Below are positions 24,673 through 32,624 of a DNA stretch of 32,624 nt, in pieces (position 1 is the first letter of the stretch; the number at the start of each line of letters is the position of its first letter). The stretch is from Alphaproteobacteria bacterium. Its GTDB lineage: Bacteria; Pseudomonadota; Alphaproteobacteria; Rhizobiales; Xanthobacteraceae. Position numbers and translations under genes: made by a program. A model generated the notes under the pieces. It searched no databases. It was not told the origin of the DNA and worked only from the letters and a program-made list of their open reading frames with translations. The stretch lies in the NCBI GenBank assembly GCA_021325315.1, contig JAJPHK010000071.1, positions 1 through 32,624 on the forward strand. The letters run 5' to 3'.

Positions 24673-26850
24673 ATGCTTTGGGGCAAACAAAAAGTACGCC
24701 GTGAGCCGGTGCTGGGCACCGACGGCTCCTTGTATGGCCTCAAGCTTTCGCCCTCCGACCGCGCCGGCGGCCCGGTGGAAGCGGAGGAGCGCCCGAAGCC
24801 CGTGCCGAAATATAAAGAGGCGCCGCCACTCCCGCCGAAAAAACCGAAACCGAAACGGCACAAGGGAAAGAGCCTGAAAAGCCGCGGCTTGATCGGAAAG
24901 CTGGTTTACTGGTGCCTCGTGCTCGGCGTGTGGGGCGCGATTGCGCTCGCCGCGCTCATCGGCTGGCACATGATGCGATTGCCGCCGATCAATTCGCTCG
25001 TTGTGCCGAAGCGCCCGCCGACGATCACGATTTTAGGCGCCGACGGAAAGACCATCGCGGTGCGCGGCGACATGGGGGGCGTTGCGGTCCCGCTCAAGGC
25101 GCTTCCGCCTTATCTCCCGAAAGCCTTTGTCGCGATCGAGGACCGCCGCTTCTATCAGCATTTCGGCCTCGATCCGATCGGACTTGCGCGTGCGCTCGTC
25201 ACCAACCTGCTTCATCGCGGCGTGCGCGAAGGCGGCTCGACGCTGACGCAGCAGCTCGCGAAGAATCTGTTTCTGACGCAGGAGCGGACGATCTCGCGCA
25301 AGATCGACGAGCTGATCCTCGCGCTCGGACTGGAAGCGAAATACTCGAAAGACCAGATTCTCGAACTCTATCTAAATCGCGTTTATTTCGGCTCCGGCGC
25401 CTATGGCGTGGAAGCCGCGGCGCAGCGCTATTTCGGAAAATCCGCGCGCACCGTGACGCTCGGCGAAGCCGCTATGCTCGCGGGTCTCGTGAAGGCGCCG
25501 TCGCGCCTCGCGCCCACGCGCAATCCGAAACTCGCGCGCGAGCGCGCCGATCTCGTGCTCACCGCGATGGTTGAAAGCGGGTTCGTCACGACGGCGATGG
25601 CGAAAGTGGCGCGCGCCCATCCGGTCGCGATCGCGAAGGAGAGCGGCCCGGGCTCCACCGGCTATGTCGCCGACTGGGTGATGGATTCCCTGAACGACTA
25701 TGTCGGCCGCTTCGAGACCGACGTCACGGTGCAGACGACGATCGATCCCGCGTTGCAGGCCGTCGCCGAAAAGGCGCTTGCGGATGAATTGGCGCAGAAA
25801 GGCGATAAATATGGCGTGACGCAAGGCGCGCTGGTCGCGATCGACACCTCGGGCGCCGTGCGCGCGCTGGTCGGCGGCCGAAATTATTCCGATAGCCAGT
25901 TCAACCGCGCCGTTTCCGCGCATCGCCAGCCGGGATCTAGCTTCAAGCCGTTTGTGTATCTCACCGCGCTCGAGCGCGGGCTTACGCCCGACAGCGTACG
26001 CGACGACGCACCCATTCAGGTGAAAGGCTGGCGGCCGGAGAATTATTCGCACCAGTATATGGGCCCGGTGACGCTCACGACGGCGCTTGCGAATTCGCTC
26101 AACACGGTTTCTGTGCGGCTCACGCTCGAAGCCGGGCCGCAAAACGTGGTGAAGACCGCGCGCCGGCTCGGCATCACTTCGCCGCTCGATCCAAATCCGT
26201 CGATCGCGCTCGGAACATCCGAGGTAACGCCGCTCGAACTCGTCGGCGCTTACGTTCCGTTTGCAAATGGCGGGATCGCCGTGATGCCGCATGTGATCGA
26301 GCGGGTACGCGGCGAAAAAGGAAAGACGCTCTACGCGCGCACGGTTTCCGGCTCCGGCCGCGTGATCGCACCGGAATATGCCGGCATGATGAATCGCATG
26401 ATGGAGGAGACGCTGATCTCCGGCACCGCGCGCCGCGCCTCGATTCCCGGCTGGCAGGCCGCGGGCAAGACCGGAACGAGCCAGGAATATCGCGACGCCT
26501 GGTTCGTCGGCTACACCGGCCACATGGTGACGGGCGTATGGCTCGGCAACGACGATTCCTCGCCGACGAAAAAAGCCACCGGCGGCGGGCTGCCCGTCGA
26601 TATCTGGAATCGCTTCATGCGCGCGGCGCATCAGAACGTGCCGGTCGTCGCGCTGCCGGGAACGAACATTTATACGGGCGGCGGCTGGGCGCAGGGCCCG
26701 GCGCCGATGGCGCCGCAGCCTTATCCGCAGGGCCAGCCTTATCCGCAGCCGGGGAATGGCATGCTGCCGCCGGGGAGTGTCGGCGCGCCGCCGCAGCGGC
26801 CGGAGAATCCGTTCGAGCAATTGTTCGGCGCGCTATTCGGAAGGCGCTGA
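24673..26850 (+). CDS. Class A penicillin-binding protein (PBP1A family), bifunctional peptidoglycan synthase
   Basis: A 725-residue inner-membrane enzyme that polymerises and cross-links peptidoglycan in the periplasm. A basic, Pro-rich cytoplasmic tail (1-70) precedes one membrane segment (about 73-98). The glycosyltransferase domain has EDRRFYQHFGLDP with catalytic Glu156, GGSTLTQQLAKNLFL and the YLNRVYFGSGAYG block. The transpeptidase domain has the S-x-x-K Ser422 in GSSFK, SLN at 475-477 and KTGTS at 599-603. The tail is Pro/Gln/Gly-rich (about 670-715), which may be disordered. All catalytic residues are intact. No clear Shine-Dalgarno precedes the ATG. Confidence 0.95.
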   Translation: MLWGKQKVRREPVLGTDGSLYGLKLSPSDRAGGPVEAEERPKPVPKYKEAPPLPPKKPKPKRHKGKSLKSRGLIGKLVYWCLVLGVWGAIALAALIGWHMMRLPPINSLVVPKRPPTITILGADGKTIAVRGDMGGVAVPLKALPPYLPKAFVAIEDRRFYQHFGLDPIGLARALVTNLLHRGVREGGSTLTQQLAKNLFLTQERTISRKIDELILALGLEAKYSKDQILELYLNRVYFGSGAYGVEAAAQRYFGKSARTVTLGEAAMLAGLVKAPSRLAPTRNPKLARERADLVLTAMVESGFVTTAMAKVARAHPVAIAKESGPGSTGYVADWVMDSLNDYVGRFETDVTVQTTIDPALQAVAEKALADELAQKGDKYGVTQGALVAIDTSGAVRALVGGRNYSDSQFNRAVSAHRQPGSSFKPFVYLTALERGLTPDSVRDDAPIQVKGWRPENYSHQYMGPVTLTTALANSLNTVSVRLTLEAGPQNVVKTARRLGITSPLDPNPSIALGTSEVTPLELVGAYVPFANGGIAVMPHVIERVRGEKGKTLYARTVSGSGRVIAPEYAGMMNRMMEETLISGTARRASIPGWQAAGKTGTSQEYRDAWFVGYTGHMVTGVWLGNDDSSPTKKATGGGLPVDIWNRFMRAAHQNVPVVALPGTNIYTGGGWAQGPAPMAPQPYPQGQPYPQPGNGMLPPGSVGAPPQRPENPFEQLFGALFGRR

Positions 26851-26856
26851 CTTCTC

Positions 26857-26877
26857 CCTCTCCCCAACGTGGAGAGG
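26857..26877. terminator. Short hairpin between convergent genes
   Basis: CCTCTCC (26857-26863) and GGAGAGG (26871-26877) form a perfect 7-base-pair stem with a 7-base loop. It sits 6 bases past the stop of the penicillin-binding protein gene and 10 bases before the end of the convergent YgjP-like gene. It could mark the 3' end of both transcripts. No U-tract is present in either direction, so efficiency is uncertain. Confidence 0.4.
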
Positions 26878-26887
26878 TAAAGAAAGC

Positions 26888-27643
26888 TCAGCTCGCCCCG
26901 TACCGGTGCAGCCCCGATCCGTTCGCACGCAGCCAGGCTTCGGCGCGCTCGCGTTCGGGGAAAATGCCGTCGACGATCTTCCAGTAGCGCTTCGAGTGGT
27001 TGAGCTCGAGCCGGTGGGCGAGTTCATGCGCGGCGAGATAATCGAGCACGAAAGCGGGCGCGATCACGAGCCGCCAAGAATAAGAAAGCGCGCCTTCATA
27101 CGAGCACGAGCCCCAGCGGCTCGCAGTGTCGCGGATCGAGATCGAGCGAATCGAAACGCCGAGCATGGCAGCGTATTTTTTGCTCGCCGCGACGAGATCG
27201 CGCTTCGCCTCGCCTTTCAGAAAATCGCGCACGCGCCGTGAGATATGCTCGCTTCGTCCCGCGACGCATAAGAGTTGCTCGCCTTTCGCGCTTTCGATCC
27301 ACACGGTGCCGCGCGCGTCCGGCCTGTGAGCGATTCGGTGCGGCACGCCGCGAAGCGGAATGGTCGCGCCGTCGGCGAACGGAACCGGTCCCGGCAGCCG
27401 CTTCAGCCGCGCCGAAATCCACTCGGCGTTTTTCTCGGCGAAGCTTTTCGCCTGCTTGAGACTCCCGCGCGGCGGCATGGTGAGCACGACATCGCGGCTC
27501 GTCTCACGCACTCTGAGCGTATAGCGGCGCGCCGCCGCGTGCCGCTTGATTTCGATGTGATAAGGCTCGCCGTCGCCCGTGATCACGATGCGGTTCGGTT
27601 CATCCGGCTTTCGCTGCGGAAAAAATCGGAAATTGATTCGCAT
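26888..27643 (-). CDS. YgjP-like zinc metallopeptidase domain protein (DUF45)
   Basis: A 251-residue cytosolic protein of the YgjP/DUF45 family. Sequence evidence is the RWGSC motif (176-180) and the zinc site HELAH (206-210) with a third likely ligand His216 in LNHSKRYW. The N-terminal half (about 20-130) is the beta-rich part typical of the family. Proteins of this type are SprT/wss-like metallopeptidases, but no physiological substrate is established that I can name. It lies 60 bases downstream of phaZ on the same strand. An AGGTG about 10 bases before the ATG is a weak ribosome site. Confidence 0.88.
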   Translation of the reverse strand: MRINFRFFPQRKPDEPNRIVITGDGEPYHIEIKRHAAARRYTLRVRETSRDVVLTMPPRGSLKQAKSFAEKNAEWISARLKRLPGPVPFADGATIPLRGVPHRIAHRPDARGTVWIESAKGEQLLCVAGRSEHISRRVRDFLKGEAKRDLVAASKKYAAMLGVSIRSISIRDTASRWGSCSYEGALSYSWRLVIAPAFVLDYLAAHELAHRLELNHSKRYWKIVDGIFPERERAEAWLRANGSGLHRYGAS

Positions 27644-27703
27644 CGCGAACTTGCACCTCGAATCGGCCGCGCCTTCGGATCAAGGCAAGGCCATTCCGCG
27701 GTT

Positions 27704-29032
27704 TCACGCAAGCTTGACACGCCGCGACGGCTTTGCCTCAGAGTTGTTTGTCAGTATGAAGTCCGCAATTCGCGGCTGAATTTCGGCGCGGAAGCGTGAT
27801 CCGTTGAATACGCCGTAATGGCCGACACCGGGCTGCAAATAATGCGCCTTTTTTCCGGCTGGAATATTCGTGCAAAGTGCATGCGCAGCTTCGGTCTGGC
27901 CGACGCCTGAAATGTCGTCCTTCTCGCCTTCGATGGTGAGGAGCGCCACGCGCTTGATCGCGGAGAGGTCTACCGGCAAGCCGCGATGGGTCATCGTGCC
28001 GTTCGGCAGATCGTGCCGGACGAAAACGCTCTCCACGGTCTGCAGATAATATTCGGCGGCGAGATCCATCACCGCAAGATACTCGTCGTAAAATTCCTGG
28101 TGCTTGGTGACCGAGTCGCCGTCGCCTTCGACGAGATGCATGAACAGCGCGCGATGCGCGTCGAGATGCCGCTCGAAATTCATGCTGACGAAGCCGGAGA
28201 GCTGCAGAAAGCCCGGATACACTTCGCGGCCGAAGCCGGGATGCGGGAAGGGCACTTTCGCGATCACATGCCTTCGGAACCAGTCGGTGCCGCGCCGTTC
28301 CGCGACCTTGTTCACGGCAGTCGGATTGATGCGGGTGTCGATCGGCCCGCCCATCAGCGTCATCGAGCGCGGAACGTAAGGATCGCCGCCCGCCTCCATG
28401 CGTGCGACGGCGGCGAGCACCGGCACCGACGGCTGGCAAACGGCAATCACGTGGCATTCGCCGCGGAAGCGGTGAAAAATTCCGATAAGATAATCGATAT
28501 AGTCGTCGAGATCGAAGGGACCCTTGGCGAGCGGCACCATGCGCGCGTCCGTCCATTCGGTGATGTAAACGTCGTGGCTCGGAAGAAACGCTTCCACCGT
28601 CCCGCGAAGGAGCGTCGCGTAGTGACCGGAAAGCGGCGCGACGATCAAAACCTTAGGCTGCGGACGGCGCGGCGGCACGGAAAGTTCGCGCTCGAAATGC
28701 AAGAGGTTGCAGAACGGCTGTTCCCATACCGTGTTGATGCGAACCGGCACACGTTCCCCGCTCACCAATGTCGAGGAAATCCCCCAGTCGGGTTTTGCGT
28801 AACGACGCGTCGCGCGCTCATACACCTCGGCGGCGGCGGCGACGGATTTTCCGAAGGTCGTCTGCGCGAGCGGGTTCAGCGGATTCTTGAACAGAAGCCG
28901 GGTCGCATCCGCCATCGCGCGCGAGGGCAGAAGCGCCGCGTTTCCCCATTCGTAGAGCCAGTACAGCGGAGTCGAGACTACGTTTTCTCCGCCCGGCAAC
29001 TGCGGGGTGTCGCCAAAAACACCAATCGCCAT
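27704..29032 (-). CDS. phaZ: Intracellular polyhydroxybutyrate depolymerase PhaZ
   Basis: A 442-residue alpha/beta-hydrolase that mobilises cytoplasmic PHB granules. The family uses a cysteine nucleophile, seen here as Cys199 in VIAVCQPSVPVL. The acid is Asp372 or Asp373 in GEKDDISG, and His405 in GVGHYGVFNG completes the triad; the spacing agrees with the PhaZa1 enzyme of Ralstonia. The N-terminal LYWLYEWGNAALLPSRAMADA is typical for PhaZ of rhizobia. I start at the ATG at 29032, with GGAAAG nearby. A TTG at 29101 would add 23 residues of no known match. There is no signal peptide, consistent with an intracellular enzyme. Confidence 0.93.
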   Translation of the reverse strand: MAIGVFGDTPQLPGGENVVSTPLYWLYEWGNAALLPSRAMADATRLLFKNPLNPLAQTTFGKSVAAAAEVYERATRRYAKPDWGISSTLVSGERVPVRINTVWEQPFCNLLHFERELSVPPRRPQPKVLIVAPLSGHYATLLRGTVEAFLPSHDVYITEWTDARMVPLAKGPFDLDDYIDYLIGIFHRFRGECHVIAVCQPSVPVLAAVARMEAGGDPYVPRSMTLMGGPIDTRINPTAVNKVAERRGTDWFRRHVIAKVPFPHPGFGREVYPGFLQLSGFVSMNFERHLDAHRALFMHLVEGDGDSVTKHQEFYDEYLAVMDLAAEYYLQTVESVFVRHDLPNGTMTHRGLPVDLSAIKRVALLTIEGEKDDISGVGQTEAAHALCTNIPAGKKAHYLQPGVGHYGVFNGSRFRAEIQPRIADFILTNNSEAKPSRRVKLA

Positions 29033-29110
29033 GAAAATCTTTCCAGCCCAACCCGTTCTCGCCGCCCTTACTCGTACCGAACATTCCCCAACATTCGGCA
29101 AACGGCTTAG

Positions 29111-29121
29111 TTGCAGTGCAG
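29111..29121. promoter_or_regulatory. Possible PhaR operator upstream of phaZ
   Basis: The minus strand reads CTGC-ACT-GCAA (29121-29111). This differs at one position from CTGC-N3-GCAG, the TGC-rich site described for the PHB-responsive repressor PhaR in Paracoccus. It lies about 80-90 bases before the phaZ ATG, a sensible operator position. The match is short and may be chance. Confidence 0.3.
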
Positions 29122-29158
29122 CACGGTTTTAGCAGGTGCGTCAATGTTGGGTTGTGGG

Positions 29159-29974
29159 CTATTCGCCGACGGAAATAAGCGATCCCACCTCCCGTGCCCC
29201 GCGCAATAGCCAGAAGAATGAGAACGCGCCGGCCGCGAACCACAGCACGTTCAGCCCGAAAGCCCATGCCATCAGGTCCGGGCGAAACGTTTGCTCCAGA
29301 ACAAGCGCCCGCATGCCCTCAAAGACGGCGGTCGGCGGCAGCGCACAGGCTACGGGTTGCACCCAGACGGGGAGTGTGGTCACGGGGTAATAGACGCAGG
29401 CGAGGGGAAGTAGAATGAACATCAGGCTCCAGGCGAGCCCCTCCGCGCCCATGCCGTTCCGGAGCACGAGGCCCGAGCAAAGCATGCCGACGGCCCAGGC
29501 GGTGAGAAAGAGATTCGCGAAGAAGATCGCGAGCGCAACGCCAAGCCCCCATAGATTGAATCCGAAGAACCAGATCGCCACGATCGTGACGGGAAGAAAT
29601 CCCACCATGAGCCGGATCACACTCATCGCCATTAGCGAAAGCACGAATTCGATCGGCCGGAGCGGGGTGATCATCAGATTTGCAAGATTGCGCGCCCACA
29701 TTTCTTCCAGGAACGACATCGAGAAGCCGAGCTGTCCGCGGAAGAGCGCATCCCACAGAAAAAACGCGGCGAGAAAGGTCGCCGTCGCGGCGACGAATGT
29801 GCCGGTCTGGCGCGCGACGCCGAGCTGCAGAAATCCCCACATGAACATCTGCACCATCGGCCAGTACATGAGCTCGAAAAGCCGCGGCCAGGACGAGCGC
29901 AGGAGATACCAGTGCCGGAGCACCATCGCGCCGATGCGGCGAAACGAAAAGGAAGGGCAATAAGTCACGCTCAT
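29159..29974 (-). CDS. ABC-2 type transporter permease
   Basis: A 271-residue integral membrane protein with about six membrane segments (around residues 35-52, 60-78, 108-135, 140-168, 175-205 and 232-258) and little outside the membrane. The segment NLMITPLRPIEFVLSLM is typical of ABC-2 permeases. It pairs with the ATPase encoded directly upstream; their reading frames overlap by 4 bases (ATGA), so translation is coupled. Such exporters move polysaccharides, lipids or drugs, but no substrate can be read from this sequence. The larger open frame running upstream is a shadow of the ATPase gene. Confidence 0.9.
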   Translation of the reverse strand: MSVTYCPSFSFRRIGAMVLRHWYLLRSSWPRLFELMYWPMVQMFMWGFLQLGVARQTGTFVAATATFLAAFFLWDALFRGQLGFSMSFLEEMWARNLANLMITPLRPIEFVLSLMAMSVIRLMVGFLPVTIVAIWFFGFNLWGLGVALAIFFANLFLTAWAVGMLCSGLVLRNGMGAEGLAWSLMFILLPLACVYYPVTTLPVWVQPVACALPPTAVFEGMRALVLEQTFRPDLMAWAFGLNVLWFAAGAFSFFWLLRGAREVGSLISVGE

Positions 29975-30744
29975 TCCGCCGCGTCCTTCTCGAGCTTCGG
30001 CTGGCGCCGGGCCCGCGCGATGTCGAGAAACACCTCTTCGAGATTTTGCCGGCCATAGCGCGCGATCAGGCTCTCCGGCGCGCCGTCGTCGACGATATTG
30101 CCGCGCTTCATCATGATCACGCGGTCGCACAGCCGCTCCACCTCGTACATGTTGTGGGACGCGAGCAGAATGGTGGCGTTCTTCTCGGCGCGGTAACGTT
30201 CGAGATGCCCGCGGATCCAGTCGGCGGTATCGGGATCGAGCGAGGCGGTCGGCTCGTCGAGCACGAGAAGATCCGGCTCGTTGATCAGCGCTTTCGCGAG
30301 CGCGACACGGGTCTTTTGTCCGGCGGAAATCTTTCCGGCTGCGCGGTCGAGAAATTCCGTGAGATCGAGCACGTCGGCAAGCCGGGCGATCCGGTCGGCG
30401 ATATTGTCGAGACCGTAGAGGAGCCCGAACACTTTCAGGTTTTCGCGCACCGTGAGCCGGTGCGGGAGATCCACATACGGGCTTTCGAAATTCATCCGGT
30501 AGAGCGAACGGTAGGGCTCGCGCGCCATATCCGCGCCGAACACCTTCACCGACCCCGAAGTCGGCGCGACCAGGCCCATGATCATGCCGATCGTGGTGGT
30601 TTTCCCCGCGCCGTTGCCGCCGAGGAGCCCGGTGATGCTGCCGGTTCCGACCGCAAACGAAATCGCGTTGACGGCGGCGGAATCGCCGTAACGTTTCAAG
30701 AGGCGGCTTGCCTCGATTGCCGGTAAGGTCGTCCGGTCCTTCAT
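29971..30744 (-). CDS. ABC transporter ATP-binding protein (ABC-2 exporter)
   Basis: A 257-residue ATPase subunit. Walker A is GGNGAGKTT (42-50), the signature is ISAGQ (139-143) instead of the usual LSGGQ, Walker B is LLVLDE (159-164), and the switch His is His197 in ASHNM. The Q-loop glutamine is not visible: the corresponding stretch reads MNFESPYVDLP (84-94). The start at 30744 is the most probable one; the long frame extending upstream overlaps regB on the opposite strand and is an artefact of base composition. The gene is divergent from regB with 69 bases between them. Confidence 0.93.
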   Translation of the reverse strand: MKDRTTLPAIEASRLLKRYGDSAAVNAISFAVGTGSITGLLGGNGAGKTTTIGMIMGLVAPTSGSVKVFGADMAREPYRSLYRMNFESPYVDLPHRLTVRENLKVFGLLYGLDNIADRIARLADVLDLTEFLDRAAGKISAGQKTRVALAKALINEPDLLVLDEPTASLDPDTADWIRGHLERYRAEKNATILLASHNMYEVERLCDRVIMMKRGNIVDDGAPESLIARYGRQNLEEVFLDIARARRQPKLEKDAAE

Positions 30745-30813
30745 ATTGCTCACTTCGAGATGCCACTTCCGGGCATGTTTTCCAAGCGCCGGAGATAGGC
30801 ATAGATTGCGGCA

Positions 30814-32193
30814 ATGCTTGGCTTGGACGCCCTGACACGCCCGCGCGGCGACCGGCAATACGGTTTGCGGCTGGATACCTTCATCCGCCTGCGCTGGCTC
30901 GTCGTGCTGGGTCAAACCGTCACGCTCGTGGGCGTGCGCTGGGGTTTCAATTTCGAGTTCCCGATCTGGCCGACGCTCGGCATCGTCGCCGTCTCCGCCG
31001 CGACCAATCTTGCACTCCGTCTGCGTTATCCGCGTCCGCACCGGCTTATCGATCCGGCCGCCGGGTTTCTGCTCGCTTTCGATGTCGTCGAGCTCGCCGG
31101 GCTTTTGTATTTCACCGGCGGTATCGACAATCCGTTCTTTGCGTTTTTTCTCGCGCCGTTTTTGATTTCGGCGACGGCGCTCGCGCCGATGACGACGCTT
31201 CTGATCGGTCTTTTGATCGTCGTCGTGGTCACGTTCTTGAGCTTCTTCTATGTGCCGCTGCCTTGGACGACGCCGGGCGCGATCAATTTTCCGCTCCTCT
31301 ATCGCATCAGCGAATGGATCGCGATGGCGGTGCAGGTGGGCTTCATCGGCATCTATACCTGGAAGATCGCGGAAGAGACGCGTCAGCTCTCCGACGCGCT
31401 TGCCGCGACCGAGCTTGTGCTCGAGCGCGAGCAGCATCTCTCCGCACTCGACGGGCTGGCCGCCGCCGCCGCGCACGAGCTCGGCACGCCGCTTGCGACC
31501 ATCGCGCTTGTCGTGCGCGAGCTTGAACGCGCGATGCCGCCGGATGCCTCCTATGCCGACGATATCAGGCTCCTGCGGGAGCAAAGCGAACGTTGCCGCG
31601 CGATTTTGCGCAGGATCGCCTCGCTCGGCTCGGACGAGGCCCCGTTCGACCGGCTTTCGCTCTCCCAGCTTTTGAACGAAGTGGCGGAGCCGCACCGCAA
31701 TTTCGGCATCAAGATCGACTTGCGGTTGCCCGCCGAGCGCGCCAGCGAGCCCGTGATCGCCCGCAACCCGGGGATTTTGTACGGGCTCGGCAATATCGTC
31801 GAGAACGCGGTCGATTTCGCGAAGGAGCGCGTAATGATCGAGGCCGACTGGGACGCGGACCAAATCGAACTCGTGATTACCGACGACGGACCGGGATTTG
31901 CCGACGACATCATCAATCGCGTCGGCGACCCCTATGTCTCGTGGCGCGAACGCGACAGCGGCGCGCCGCAGGGACTGGGGCTCGGCATTTTCATCGCGAA
32001 AACATTGCTGGAGCGGACGGGTGCGAGCTTTTCGGTGAAAAACCGCGAGGCGCCCGAAACCGGCGCGATGGTGCGCATTGAGTGGCCGCGCGCGAAACTC
32101 GCGCTTGCGGCAAAAACGCGCGCGAAAAGGGGCGAGAATACGACTGCGGGCGCCGAAAAGGAGCGCCTTGCGAGCGAGCCCGCCGCGGAATAG
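30814..32193 (+). CDS. regB: Redox-sensing histidine kinase RegB/PrrB/ActS
   Basis: A 459-residue inner-membrane sensor kinase that, with RegA, controls energy-generating and carbon/nitrogen functions according to redox state. Six membrane segments occupy about residues 25-185. The ubiquinone-binding heptad GGIDNPF (102-108) lies between them. The phosphorylated His221 is in AAAAHELGTPLATI, and the redox-active Cys261 is in REQSERCRAIL. The ATPase domain shows NIVENAVDFA, DDGPGF and GLGLGIFIA. All key sensing and catalytic residues are present, so it should be functional. The tail (about 425-459) is charged and non-conserved. regA follows after 54 bases. Confidence 0.95.
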   Translation: MLGLDALTRPRGDRQYGLRLDTFIRLRWLVVLGQTVTLVGVRWGFNFEFPIWPTLGIVAVSAATNLALRLRYPRPHRLIDPAAGFLLAFDVVELAGLLYFTGGIDNPFFAFFLAPFLISATALAPMTTLLIGLLIVVVVTFLSFFYVPLPWTTPGAINFPLLYRISEWIAMAVQVGFIGIYTWKIAEETRQLSDALAATELVLEREQHLSALDGLAAAAAHELGTPLATIALVVRELERAMPPDASYADDIRLLREQSERCRAILRRIASLGSDEAPFDRLSLSQLLNEVAEPHRNFGIKIDLRLPAERASEPVIARNPGILYGLGNIVENAVDFAKERVMIEADWDADQIELVITDDGPGFADDIINRVGDPYVSWRERDSGAPQGLGLGIFIAKTLLERTGASFSVKNREAPETGAMVRIEWPRAKLALAAKTRAKRGENTTAGAEKERLASEPAAE

Positions 32194-32247
32194 AACCACA
32201 AGACAGGGGTATTCCGAAAGTCACAGTCACAGATGGAGCCGCGCCCC

Positions 32248-32624
32248 ATGCCCGAAATAACGAGCGCCGAAACGACTGCTGCAAATCCGAGCCTTTTGAT
32301 CGTGGACGACGATAAGCCGTTCCTCGATCGGCTCGCCCGCGCGATGGAAGGCCGCGGCTTTACCGTCGAAACCGCAAGCTCCGTCGCCGAAGGTCTCGCT
32401 GCGGTTACGAAATCGCCGCCCGCTTTCGCCGTGGTCGATATGCGGCTCGGAGACGGCAGCGGCCTCGATGTGATCTCGGCGCTAAAGGATCGCCGTCCTG
32501 ATGCACGCGGCCTGATCCTCACCGGCTACGGCAACATCGCCACCGCCGTGAACGCCGTGAAGCTGGGCGCCGTCGATTATCTTTCGAAGCCCGCCGACGC
32601 CGACGAGGTTTGCGCGGCGTTGAA
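32248..32624 (+). CDS. regA: Response regulator RegA/PrrA/ActR (truncated by window edge)
   Basis: The first 125 codons of the partner of RegB. The receiver domain starts SLLIVDDDKPFLDRLARAM with the acidic pocket Asp20-Asp21, and the phosphorylation site is Asp64 in VVDMRLGDGSGLDV. LILTGYGNIATAVNAVKLGA and the conserved Lys in YLSKPADADE complete the receiver core. The DNA-binding domain lies beyond the window. I start at the ATG at 32248, which has GGAG 9 bases upstream; an in-frame ATG at 32233 lacks a ribosome site. The order regB then regA on one strand is unlike the divergent regB/regA of Rhodobacter but usual in Rhizobiales. Confidence 0.93.
   Translation, partial: MPEITSAETTAANPSLLIVDDDKPFLDRLARAMEGRGFTVETASSVAEGLAAVTKSPPAFAVVDMRLGDGSGLDVISALKDRRPDARGLILTGYGNIATAVNAVKLGAVDYLSKPADADEVCAAL

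Noticed and set aside
30745-32199. Long minus-strand open frame extending the ABC ATPase upstream to a 742-residue protein
   Set aside because: It lies antisense to regB, whose kinase motifs are complete. The extension is Arg/Glu/Asp-rich low-complexity sequence typical of a shadow frame in GC-rich DNA.
32233-32247. Alternative in-frame ATG for regA
   Set aside because: It has no ribosome site, while the ATG at 32248 has GGAG at a workable spacing.

Overview
This is a GC-rich stretch of chromosome from an alphaproteobacterium, most likely order Hyphomicrobiales (Rhizobiales). Three things support this: the gene order (nusA-rimP, trmB, metK, xre/praR-like, lnt, corC, ybeY, phoH, miaB, plsC, fur/mur, rimI, tsaB, nfu, usp, trpS, then maeB/mutS/glnD and regB-regA); Rhizobiales-typical protein features (an E1-type RegB with its quinone motif, a Fur protein without zinc-binding CxxC pairs, a MaeB-PTA fusion); and intergenic palindromes of the kind scattered through these genomes. 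I see no phage, transposase, tRNA, rRNA or CRISPR array. This is core, vertically inherited DNA rather than an accessory island.

Layout. Positions 1-13957 hold seventeen genes, all on the minus strand and read from trpS down to nusA: trpS, usp, nfu, tsaB, rimI, fur, plsC, miaB, phoH, ybeY, corC, lnt, an XRE regulator, metK, trmB, rimP and the first 11 codons of nusA. Many junctions overlap by a few bases (tsaB/rimI, fur/plsC, phoH/ybeY, ybeY/corC), which suggests coupled translation. The common theme is translation, tRNA and ribosome quality (TrpS, TsaB, RimI, MiaB, PhoH, YbeY, TrmB, RimP), plus envelope lipid and lipoprotein work (PlsC, Lnt), iron-sulfur/metal control (Nfu, Fur/Mur) and SAM supply (MetK). 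MetK makes the methyl donor and radical precursor used by TrmB and MiaB on either side of it.

From 13958 to 24579, genes alternate in orientation: a PfkB sugar/adenosine kinase (+), MaeB malic enzyme (-), mutS (+), a polytopic membrane protein and an OsmC protein (-), and glnD (+). From 24673 to the end come a class A penicillin-binding protein (+), a YgjP-type metalloprotein and an intracellular PHB depolymerase (-), a two-gene ABC-2 exporter (-), and the redox-sensing pair regB and regA (+, the latter cut by the window edge).

The most interesting signal is the leader of rimP-nusA. A strong intrinsic terminator sits 15 bases before the rimP start codon, and a 14-codon open frame with its own Shine-Dalgarno runs through that terminator hairpin and stops just after the U-tract. 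This looks like translation-coupled attenuation of a translation/transcription-factor operon. Other points worth checking are a MiaB with tyrosine in place of one auxiliary-cluster cysteine, candidate CtrA and PhaR operators, an operator-like cluster before the XRE regulator, and three different intergenic palindromes.
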